Assembly (NCBI GenBank): GCA_021816565.1
Contig: JAKAXN010000060.1
Span: 1-17,052, forward strand
DNA from: Actinomycetes bacterium
GTDB taxonomy: Bacteria > Actinomycetota > Acidimicrobiia > Acidimicrobiales > Palsa-688
Direction: 5' to 3'
DNA length: 17,052 nucleotides
The notes under the pieces are model-generated. The model saw only the letters and a program-made list of their open reading frames with translations. It was not told the DNA's origin and searched no databases. A program made the translations under genes and the position numbers. Within the stretch, counting starts at the first letter, position 1. Each line of letters opens with the position of its first letter. Of this stretch, positions 1-6,655 are shown piece after piece.

Positions 1-519
1 CGGGTCGACCCCGTAGACGTCCGCCCCCTCCGCGGCCAACCGCCCGGCCCACCGGCCGGCGCCCGGGCCGGCGACCAGGATGCGCCCGGCGCCGGCGCCG
101 GCGGCCACCGCGGACACCGCCGGCGCCCAGTGGTCGAGCCGGCCCGGGCCCCAGTCACCGGTCGGCTCCTCCCCGGGCTGTCCCCCGACGGGGGTGCCGG
201 GGGCATCCAGGGCCGGTCCCAGCCGGTCCACCCTCCGATCCAGGTCGGCCACCCGGGCGGCCAGGGCCCGGACCGCCGATGCGCTCAGATCGGCCAGCTC
301 GGCCAGCCCGCCCGGGCCACCGGAGCCCCCGGGATCGGCCAGGGCCTGCATGGCCGCCAGCACGGCCGCTACGTCGACGGCGCCCCCGGAGGGCCCCTGC
401 CGGTCCATCTCCACTCCCAGCCGGGCCTCGTCGTCGACGGGGAAGTCGGGAGCGGCCCGCCGCCGGGCCGCCTCCTTCCTGATGTCGCCGATGAGGGCGT
501 CTAGATCGGTGAAGGGCAT
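1..519 (-). CDS. Class I SAM-dependent methyltransferase, N-terminal part (runs off left edge)
   Basis: The reading frame is open from an ATG at 519 to the window edge and gives 173 residues. It begins MPFTDLDALIGDIRKEAARRRAA, a short helical, Arg-rich leader that I recall in front of many methyltransferases of O-antigen and capsule loci. A predicted helical/coiled segment follows at about residues 92-125 (LAELADLSASAVRALAARV). The start of a Rossmann fold is visible at about 151-173: a glycine-rich loop (RILVAGPGAGRW) followed by a beta strand ending in acidic GVDP, as expected for SAM-binding motif I and the ribose-binding acid. The ATG lies 11 bases after the TAG of the upstream glycosyltransferase, so it is probably the last visible gene of the minus-strand operon. 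No strong ribosome binding site is seen. The methylated substrate, likely a sugar of the surface glycan, cannot be told because the rest of the gene is missing. Confidence 0.7.
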   Translation of the reverse strand, partial: MPFTDLDALIGDIRKEAARRRAAPDFPVDDEARLGVEMDRQGPSGGAVDVAAVLAAMQALADPGGSGGPGGLAELADLSASAVRALAARVADLDRRVDRLGPALDAPGTPVGGQPGEEPTGDWGPGRLDHWAPAVSAVAAGAGAGRILVAGPGAGRWAGRLAAEGADVYGVDP

Positions 520-530
520 CACCGGCCAAC

Positions 531-2228
531 CTAATAGGGCCGGTCAGGCCCTGAAACCGCCTCGAACAGGGCGGTGGCCACCGACCCGGCCGGCTGGTCC
601 GGTACGGGCACCCCCGGATCCGGCCCCACCACCACCACGGGGGGATGGGGCCGCAGGGCGGGCAGCGCCAGCTCCAGGGCCCGGGCCGCCCCGGTGGAGG
701 CCACCAGGAAGCCGCGGACGCAGCCGGCGAGGGACGCCACCTCCCGGGCCGACGGTTCCCCGGCGAACCAGACCCAGCCCGGATGGCGCCGGGCCAGCCG
801 GCCCAGCTCCCCCGACGGCCCCGGCCCCAGGCGGTACACCACGTGGTCGAACGAGGCCGGCCGCACATCGGGGCCGAACGCCCCCAGGGCCACGGCCGGC
901 GCTCCGGCCCCGGGGCCGGCCCGGAAGCCCACACAGGTCACCTCGGCCCGGCCGCTGGCGACCAGGGCGGCGGCCACAGCGGCCAGGACCCCCACCTCCC
1001 CGGCGGCGGAGCCGGCCACCAGGGCCAGCCGGGGGGGATCCGACCAACCCTCCCTCCGGGCCACCCCGGCCAATCCGGCCAGGGCCTGTTCCGCCCGGCC
1101 GGCCACCGACTCCCACGTGGCGGAGGCCGCCATCCTCCGCTGGGCGGACAGGATGCGGGTCTGCCGGGACCGGTCGCGCAGCACCGAGGCGATGGTCTCG
1201 GCGACGGAGTCGGTGTCGGACGGGTCGAAGAGGGCCTCGGCCACGGCCGCGGTCTCCGCCAGGGCGGTGCCGGCCGACGCCAGCGCCGGGGTGCCGCACG
1301 CCGCCGACTCGAGCACCGGCAGCCCGGCCCCTTCGGCGAGGGAGGCCATGACGGTCAGCTCGGCCCGCCGGTAGCAGGCTCTCAGCAGCTCGTCGGGGAC
1401 GGCTCCCAGGAACAGCACCCGGTCGCCGACCCCGCAAGCCCGGGCGGTCAACTCGAGATCGGCCTTCCACCTGTCGGTCAGGTGCCCGATCACGACCAGG
1501 CCCACGTCCAGTCCCCGCCGCACCACCGAGGCGAAGGCGGCGATGGCCCGGTCGGTACCCTTGCGGACGTCGCTACCGCCCACCGTCAGCACGTACGGGC
1601 GACCCCCCAGGGCCTTCAGGTGGAACCGCCAGAGTTCCTCGTCGGTGCCGTCGGGCGCACTGAAATAGCGCGATACCCCGGCCCCGATGGTCACCACCGC
1701 CGCCGGGTCGGCCCCGGCCAGCTCCACGGCCTCGCGGGCGGTGTAGCGGGAGTTGGCCAGTAGCAGATCCGCTCTGGCGACCCAAGCGGCGCGAACCCGG
1801 TAGCGCTCCTCCCGCTCCGGCGACGGCAGGTAGTGGCGGGGAGCCCGCAGCGGTATCAGGTCGTGGAGCAGCGCCACCCGGGGCACGCCGGCCCGGGCCC
1901 AGTGTTCGACCACCCCGAGCGACGGGGCGTCACCCGGCCCGGTGTGGAGGAACGGGGCGGTGAGGTGGTGGACGACCGGCGGGCCCACCTCCGACAGCAG
2001 GTCCCGACTGGTGGTCCGGCAGTCCCAGCGGACCAACCCCGACGCCACCAGCTCTCCCGGCAGGCCGGACGCCGGTGGCAATTCCGGCGCCAGGAGGGCG
2101 GCGGCCACGAGCCCCCGCCGCGACAGGGCCCGGGCGTAGCCGGCCACGTAGCGGCCGATACCCCGGTCGGCGTAGCCGGGGACCTGCAGGGCGTGCACGT
2201 CGAGCGCGACGCGCACCGGAGGATCCAA
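531..2228 (-). CDS. GT4 glycosyltransferase with an additional C-terminal half-domain
   Basis: The product is 565 aa and is predicted to be a cytoplasmic, membrane-associated retaining glycosyltransferase that adds a sugar to a lipid-linked glycan. The N-terminal GT-B domain shows RVALDVHAL and the glycine loop DRGIGRYVAGYARAL (about 22-36), and LLHDLIPL (120-127). The donor-binding half has LTVGGSDVRKG (214-224), an E-x7-E motif in AEGAGLPVLES (E299, E307) and CGTPALAS. Ordinary GT4 proteins end near residue 390. Here about 165 more residues form a second Rossmann-like alpha/beta region (LALVAG at 401-406, then VVVVGPDPGVP at 531-541) without a second catalytic motif. A TTG at 2228 abuts the preceding stop, while a GTG at 2216 gives the more typical beginning MRVALDV, so the start is uncertain by four codons. 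It sits in an operon between a coiled-coil protein and a methyltransferase. The sugar specificity is unknown; many members with this ending are mannosyl- or rhamnosyltransferases. Confidence 0.85.
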   Translation of the reverse strand: MDPPVRVALDVHALQVPGYADRGIGRYVAGYARALSRRGLVAAALLAPELPPASGLPGELVASGLVRWDCRTTSRDLLSEVGPPVVHHLTAPFLHTGPGDAPSLGVVEHWARAGVPRVALLHDLIPLRAPRHYLPSPEREERYRVRAAWVARADLLLANSRYTAREAVELAGADPAAVVTIGAGVSRYFSAPDGTDEELWRFHLKALGGRPYVLTVGGSDVRKGTDRAIAAFASVVRRGLDVGLVVIGHLTDRWKADLELTARACGVGDRVLFLGAVPDELLRACYRRAELTVMASLAEGAGLPVLESAACGTPALASAGTALAETAAVAEALFDPSDTDSVAETIASVLRDRSRQTRILSAQRRMAASATWESVAGRAEQALAGLAGVARREGWSDPPRLALVAGSAAGEVGVLAAVAAALVASGRAEVTCVGFRAGPGAGAPAVALGAFGPDVRPASFDHVVYRLGPGPSGELGRLARRHPGWVWFAGEPSAREVASLAGCVRGFLVASTGAARALELALPALRPHPPVVVVGPDPGVPVPDQPAGSVATALFEAVSGPDRPY

Positions 2229-2522
2229 CTATTCCGGGGGCGGAGGCGAGTCCAGGAGCTTCTCGATCTCCTCCAGCCGCCGGGCCAGCCGGACCTGCGA
2301 CTCCCCCTGGGCGACGGACCTCTCGGTGACCGTGGCGGCCCGACCGTCGAGGATCTCGATGATCTTCTCCATGCTCGCCACCCGCCGGCTCAGATCGTCG
2401 AGGCGAGCGTCGGTGGAAGCCTGCAGCCCGTCGAGGCGGGCCATGACCGGGGCAATGGCCCGGTCCCGGGCCTTGACCAGCACCCGCCGGGCCGATGACC
2501 GGGCCCGGCCGGCCGCGCTCAC
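2229..2522 (-). CDS. Small coiled-coil protein of unknown function
   Basis: The product is 97 aa and I do not recognise a named family. A GTG start at 2522 overlaps the TGA of the preceding mannosyltransferase gene (GTGA), and its TAG ends directly against the next gene's first possible start codon, which argues for translational coupling in one operon. Residues 1-25 are very basic and Arg-rich (AARRVLVKARDRA-like). Residues 28-58 (MARLDGLQASTDARLDDL, then RRVASMEKIIEIL) and about 76-91 (VRLARRLEEIEKLL) look like amphipathic coiled-coil helices, and the protein ends in a short proline tail. There is no signal peptide or membrane helix. The spacer around GRAATVTERSVAQGES resembles, from memory, the helical stalks attached to some methyltransferases and glycosyltransferases in surface-glycan loci. 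It may be a detached scaffold or oligomerisation module for the neighbouring enzymes, but that is inference. Confidence 0.7.
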   Translation of the reverse strand: MSAAGRARSSARRVLVKARDRAIAPVMARLDGLQASTDARLDDLSRRVASMEKIIEILDGRAATVTERSVAQGESQVRLARRLEEIEKLLDSPPPPE

Positions 2523-3280
2523 GGGCGCCCCACCCCGGCGGTCTGGGCGCCCCGGCCCCACGGCCCGGCCAGCCGGGAGGCCAGGCGCCCCGCCCCCCAC
2601 CGGGTCACGAGCCCCAGGGCCTCCACCACGATGTGGGAGGACATCTTGGACTGGCCGGCCTCCCGGTCCACGAACCGGATGGGGACCTCGGTGATCCTGG
2701 CCCCCGCGGTGGCCGCCCGGTAGGCCATCTCGATCTGGAATCCGTACCCGTCGGCCCGCACGGTGTCGAGGTCCATCTTCTGGAGGAGGTCGGCCCGGTA
2801 GGCCCGGAAACCGGAGGTCATGTCCCGGACCGGCACGCCGAGCATCAGCGAGGAGTAGACGTTGCCCCCCTTGGAGAGTAGGCGGCGGTGCAGGCCCCAC
2901 TGGGGGATCGATCCCCCCGGGACGTAGCGCGATCCTATGACCAGGTCGCTGTGGTCGAGGGCCCCGAGCAGGGCCGGCAGGGCGGCGGGGTCGTGCGACA
3001 GGTCGGAGTCCATCTCCACCAGCGCCTCGGCCCCCCGGTCCAACCCCCACGCGAACCCGGCCCGGTAGGCGTCGCCGAGGCCCCGCCGGGCCGGACGGCG
3101 CAGCACGTCGACGGAGCCCAACTCGATCCCCAGCTTGGCGGCCAGATCGGCGGTGCCGTCCGGGCTGCCGTCGTCGACCACCAGGACCGAGGCGTCGGCC
3201 ACCGCCGCCCGGGTGCGTCGCAGGACCTCTTCGATGGTCGCGGCCTCGTTGTAGGTGGGAAGCACCACCAGCGTCTTCAT
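2519..3280 (-). CDS. Polyprenol-phosphate mannosyltransferase-like GT2 (Ppm1/DPM1 type)
   Basis: The product is 253 aa. The family transfers a sugar, usually mannose from GDP-mannose, to polyprenyl phosphate at the inner face of the membrane, giving a lipid-linked donor for glycosyltransferases that act outside. Family hallmarks are clear: VVLPTYNEAATIEEVL (5-20), LVVDDGSPDGTADLA (33-47), RRGLGDAYRAGF (65-76), the metal-binding DxD in EMDSDLSHDP (D91, D93), SDLVIGSRYVPGG (111-123), MTSGFRAYRADLL (154-166), DGYGFQIEMAYRA (177-189) and REAGQSKMS (206-214). No membrane helix is present, as in the stand-alone DPM1-type catalytic subunits of actinobacteria. The ATG start at 3280 follows the previous gene's stop by 11 bases, and the stop overlaps the next gene's GTG. 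Mannose is the family's usual sugar, but glucose or another hexose cannot be excluded from sequence alone. The length is normal for the catalytic domain. Confidence 0.9.
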   Translation of the reverse strand: MKTLVVLPTYNEAATIEEVLRRTRAAVADASVLVVDDGSPDGTADLAAKLGIELGSVDVLRRPARRGLGDAYRAGFAWGLDRGAEALVEMDSDLSHDPAALPALLGALDHSDLVIGSRYVPGGSIPQWGLHRRLLSKGGNVYSSLMLGVPVRDMTSGFRAYRADLLQKMDLDTVRADGYGFQIEMAYRAATAGARITEVPIRFVDREAGQSKMSSHIVVEALGLVTRWGAGRLASRLAGPWGRGAQTAGVGRP

Positions 3281-3291
3281 CCAGCCCCAGC

Positions 3292-4431
3292 CTAAGCCCT
3301 CGACGCCGGAGCCGGGCCGCCGAAGCGCTCGAGCTCCTCGAGCCAGCGGGGTTCGGTCCGCGGCCGCGAGAAGTCCGCGGCCCTCCTCCGCCCTGCCTCC
3401 ACCGCGGCCCGCCGGCGTTCACCGTCGGACAGGAGAGCCTCCACCGCGGCGGCCACCGCCAGGGGGTCCTTGTCGTCGAGAAGGATGCCCGACGACCCGA
3501 CCGTCTCGGTCACCGCGCTGGAGCGGTAGGCAACCACCGGTACCCCCACCTCCATGGCCTCGATCAGCGGCACGCAGAATCCCTCGTGCTCCGAGAGGCA
3601 GACGAAGGCGTCGGCCGCAGCGAAGTACGCGAGCATCTCGGGGAAGCCGGCCGAACCCACGAACTCGACGCTGTCTCCGAGCTCCAACTCCTCGGCCATG
3701 GCCTGCAGGGACAGCAGGTAGCGGGCCGACGTGGCTCCGCCGAGCAGGGCCAGGCGGGCCCCGGGCTGGTACAGGCGGCGGTACAGCGCGAACGCGGCGA
3801 TCACGTCGTGCTGGCACTTGTTGGGCGCGAGCCGGCCCACGAACAGCCACAGAGGCCCACTGCCCCGGTTCGCCAGCCGGGCCACCGCCGCCGGGTCGGG
3901 CTCCTGGTGGAACTCCCCGAGGTCGAGCAGCAGCGGGCAGACGGTGGTGCGGGAGTGCCCGAGGGCCACCAGCTCGGAGGCGTTGTAGGCGGAATCGGCC
4001 ACGGCCAGCGCGGCCCACGGCACCAGGTCGGCCAGCTGCCGGCGGGCCAGGTCCATGCTGCGGGCGGCCAGGGGCTCCCACCGGGCGAAATATCGGGACG
4101 GGGTGATGTTGTGGTAGTCGAGGGCCACCGCCTGACCCCCCCGGGCCGCCCCGATCAACCAGTCGGTCATGTCCGAATGGGTGGAGGCGTGGTAGAGGAT
4201 CAGCCGCTCGGGATCGGGCGCCGGGTCGCAGTCGGCGAACGGGCGGGCCTCCCCCTCGAGGCGGGGGTCGAGGTGCTCGTAGTAGACGTCGGAGGAGTAG
4301 CCGGCCGACCTCAACAGCCGTCGCACCTGCTGCACGTGGTTGCTGATGGCGTCGTGCTTGACGAAGCTCGGCACGAACTGATCGATGCGGCGCACCGCTT
4401 CAGTCACCGCCGCGGGCGGCGTAACTACCAT
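3292..4431 (-). CDS. GT4 family glycosyltransferase
   Basis: The product is 379 aa from the ATG at 4431. The open frame continues further upstream to 4788, but that part is antisense to a well-supported secreted protein and has no family features, so the shorter start was chosen. The protein begins MVVTPPAAVTEAVRRIDQFVPSF, a typical beginning for GT4 enzymes that include HDAISNHVQQVRRLL (26-40). It has AVALDYHNITPSRYF (101-115), VADSAYNASEL (144-154), the donor-domain opening WLFVGRLAPNKCQHDVIAAF (195-214), and an intact E-x7-E motif in SEHEGFCVPLIEAM (E283, E291) followed by VGVPVVAY. This pattern is close to the mannosyl- and rhamnosyltransferases of O-antigen loci. It is the first gene of the left minus-strand operon and is divergent from the secreted repeat protein across a 97-base spacer. 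No strong ribosome binding site precedes the ATG. The donor and acceptor sugars cannot be assigned. Confidence 0.88.
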   Translation of the reverse strand: MVVTPPAAVTEAVRRIDQFVPSFVKHDAISNHVQQVRRLLRSAGYSSDVYYEHLDPRLEGEARPFADCDPAPDPERLILYHASTHSDMTDWLIGAARGGQAVALDYHNITPSRYFARWEPLAARSMDLARRQLADLVPWAALAVADSAYNASELVALGHSRTTVCPLLLDLGEFHQEPDPAAVARLANRGSGPLWLFVGRLAPNKCQHDVIAAFALYRRLYQPGARLALLGGATSARYLLSLQAMAEELELGDSVEFVGSAGFPEMLAYFAAADAFVCLSEHEGFCVPLIEAMEVGVPVVAYRSSAVTETVGSSGILLDDKDPLAVAAAVEALLSDGERRRAAVEAGRRRAADFSRPRTEPRWLEELERFGGPAPASRA

Positions 4432-4453
4432 GTCGCCCGCCGCACCATGCGGC

Positions 4454-4481
4454 CGTCCGGGTCGCTCTAGACACCCGGACG
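4454..4481. promoter_or_regulatory. Perfect 9-base inverted repeat in the divergent promoter region
   Basis: The arms CGTCCGGGT (4454-4462) and ACCCGGACG (4473-4481) are exact reverse complements separated by ten bases. The element lies in the only sizeable non-coding stretch of the window (4432-4528), about 23 bases upstream of the minus-strand glycosyltransferase start and about 47 bases before the secreted-protein start. The position suits an operator shared by both divergent genes, or an RNA hairpin in one of the leaders. No convincing -35/-10 pair could be picked out beside it. A run of T is absent on both sides, so it is not a normal intrinsic terminator. Confidence 0.4.
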
Positions 4482-4516
4482 AAGCTACCAGCCGTCGGAA
4501 CGCGGCGGACGATGAC

Positions 4517-4522
4517 GGAGGG
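4517..4522 (+). promoter_or_regulatory. Strong Shine-Dalgarno site of the secreted protein gene
   Basis: GGAGGG at 4517-4522 is followed after six bases by the ATG at 4529. This is the clearest ribosome binding site in the window. It decides the start of the secreted protein: the frame is open upstream to 4385, but only the ATG at 4529 has both this site and a signal peptide directly after it. Confidence 0.8.
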
Positions 4523-4528
4523 AACCAG

Positions 4529-6646
4529 ATGGAACGCAAGACCCTGCCGGGAGGGCTGTCCAGAGCCGCTCTCGCCGGCTCCACGCTGCTGGCCGGGGCC
4601 ACCCTGGTGTCACCGGCCGTGGCCACCGCCGCAACCGGGGCGGTGCACGCCTCGGCCGGCCTGACCGTCACCCAGGTGTGGGCCACACCCATCGCCGACG
4701 GCAGCAACGTGATCGCCAAGTCATCACCGATCGTGGGCACCCTGGACTCGGCCGGACAGTCGGTGATCGTCGGCGATCGAAGCGGCAAGGTCTACGCCCT
4801 GCACCTCTCCAACGGCTCCCCGGTCCCGGGCTGGCCGGCCACCATCCCCGGCAACCCGCAGATCGACACCGCCCCCTCCACCAACGGCCCCGAGGTGTTC
4901 ATAGGGGCCGGGAACGCCTCCAACCCGGCCCTGGGCGGGTACTACGCCTACAGCGCCACCGGCGCCCGCCTGTGGTCACAGGCCCCGCCGGCCACGCCGG
5001 CGTCGCCCACCCCGACGTCGGGCGTGGACACCGGCCTGGCCTACGGCACCCTGCAGGGTGTCGGCGCCGTGGTCGGCGGCTCGATGGGCCAGACCTCCGA
5101 CGCTCTCAACGCATCCAACGGTGCGGTGCTGCCCGGCTTCCCCTTCTTCCAGGCCGACTCGAACTTCGCGACCCCGGCCCTGGCCGACCTCTACAGCAAC
5201 GGCCAGACCGAGATCGTGGAGGGCGGGGACTCCACCGCCGGAGTGGCGTTCGGCAAGACCTACACCGACGGTGGCCACATCCGGGTGCTCAGCGACCACG
5301 GCGCCCTGCTGTGCTCCTACGACACCAACCAGGTGGTGCAGTCCTCCCCGGCGGTCGGGCAGTTCCTGGGCGGCAACGCGGTCGGGATCGTGGCCGGCAC
5401 CGGTACCTTCTGGCCCGGAGCGTCCAACACCAACCAGCTCATCGCGGTGAACCCCCACTGCGGGCTGGCCTGGGCCGCCACCCTGGACGGCCAGACCACC
5501 AGCAGCCCGGCCCTGGTCGACGCCCTCGGCAACGGCTCCCTCCAGGTCGCCGAGGGAACCGCCTCGACCGACCTGAGCTCCGGTTCGGTGTACCTCCTCA
5601 ACGGTTCCAACGGGGCGGTCATCTGGAAGACGCCGGCCCTGGGCGGGATCATCGGCGGGGTGGTTTCGGCCGACCTGGGCAACGGCCACCAGGACATCAT
5701 CGCCACTACCACCGCCGGGGTGGAGATCCTCGACGGCCGGACCGGGGCGGTCCTCTGGAGCGGTCTGCACGGGGCGCTGGCGTTCCAGAACGCCCCGCTG
5801 GTCACCCGCGACGCCAACGGCACCGTCGGCATAACCGTGGCCGGCTACAACGGCTCCGGAAGCGAGGTGGTGCACCTGGAGGTGGCGAACAGCCCGGGCA
5901 GCCAGGTGGGGGCGCAGGGTTCGTGGCCCATGTTCCACCACGACAGCCAGCTCACCGGCGACGCCGGGACCCCGCCCCCCGCGCCCATCAACGTGGCGTG
6001 CAAGCCGCCGGCCGCCACGCCGAACGGCTACTGGCTGGACGCCTCCGACGGCGGTATCTTCGCCTACGGCAACCTGCCGTTCTGCGGCTCCACCGGCAGC
6101 GTCGTCCTGAACAGGCCGGTCGTCGGCATGGCCGGGACGCCCGACGGGGGCGGCTACTGGCTGGTGGCCTCCGACGGCGGCATCTTCGCCTTCGGCGACG
6201 CCAGGTTCTACGGCTCCACCGGCAACGTGGCCCTCAACAAGCCCATCGTCGGCATGGCCGCCACCCCCGACGGCAAGGGCTACTGGCTGGTGGCCTCCGA
6301 CGGCGGGGTGTTCTCCTACGGCGACGCCAGGTTCTACGGCTCCACCGGCAACGTGGCACTCAACAAGCCCATCGTCGGCATGGCCGCCACCCCCGACGGT
6401 GAGGGCTACTGGCTCGACGCCACCGACGGCGGCATCTTCGCCTACGGCGACGCCAGCTTCTACGGCTCCACCGGCAACGTGGCCCTCAACAAGCCGGTCG
6501 TCGGCATGGCCGCCACGCGCGACGGTAAGGGCTACTGGCTGGTGGCCTCCGACGGCGGCATCTTCGCCTACGGCGACGCCAGGTTCTACGGCTCCACCGG
6601 CAACGTGGCCCTCAACAAGCCGGTCGTCGGTATGGCCGGGTACTGA
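4529..6646 (+). CDS. Secreted beta-propeller protein with five C-terminal 42-residue repeats
   Basis: The product is 705 aa. It opens with a Sec-type signal peptide: MERK, a hydrophobic stretch [15 protein letters not shown], and a likely cleavage near VATAA (about residue 35). There is no lipobox Cys, so the mature protein is probably released or wall-bound. Residues about 45-475 look like a PQQ/FG-GAP-type propeller, with blade motifs such as [30 protein letters not shown] and [15 protein letters not shown]. It closes with [14 protein letters not shown] (465-478), an ending I recall from such propellers. Residues 500-705 are 4.9 tandem repeats beginning GYWL and containing [20 protein letters not shown]. 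There are four Cys (262, 311, 491, 519) and no transmembrane anchor or sortase signal. The function is unknown; binding of a surface glycan or matrix role is inference. It is divergent from the left glycosyltransferase operon and ends 9 bases from the convergent glycosyltransferase gene. Confidence 0.88.
   Translation: [705 protein letters not shown]
6026..6643 (+). repeat. Tandem 126-bp coding repeat, 4.9 copies
   Basis: Units start at 6026, 6152, 6278, 6404 and 6530; the last is cut to 114 bp by the stop codon. Each encodes 42 residues of the pattern [23 protein letters not shown] and [16 protein letters not shown]. Copies 2-5 are nearly identical in protein and share long identical DNA stretches. 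Copy 1 differs most, with [16 protein letters not shown] in its middle. The exact spacing and recent-looking identity suggest copy number could change by recombination or slippage. Confidence 0.9.
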
Positions 6647-6655
6647 GCGTAGGGC

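Noticed and set aside
80..1351. Plus-strand open frame of 423 codons at the left end
   Set aside because: It is Pro/Arg/Gly-rich shadow sequence antisense to the methyltransferase fragment and the GT4 gene.
2523..3422. Upstream in-frame extension of the small coiled-coil gene to 397 codons
   Set aside because: The extension runs in a second frame through the well-supported mannosyltransferase and has no protein-like features. The GTG at 2522 with its GTGA overlap is the better start.
4454..4481. Inverted repeat as an intrinsic terminator
   Set aside because: No T-run follows the stem on either strand, and it lies between divergent starts where no transcript is expected to end.
4432..4788. 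Longer start for the GT4 gene at 3292, adding 119 residues
   Set aside because: The extension is antisense to the signal peptide and early propeller of the secreted protein. The ATG at 4431 gives a normal family length.
6026..6643. Regularly spaced repeats as a CRISPR array
   Set aside because: The 126-bp units are contiguous, in frame and encode a protein repeat. There are no variable spacers and no cas genes.
6647..6655. Terminator between the convergent gene ends
   Set aside because: Only nine bases separate the stop codons and no stem-loop is visible, so I see no supported terminator.
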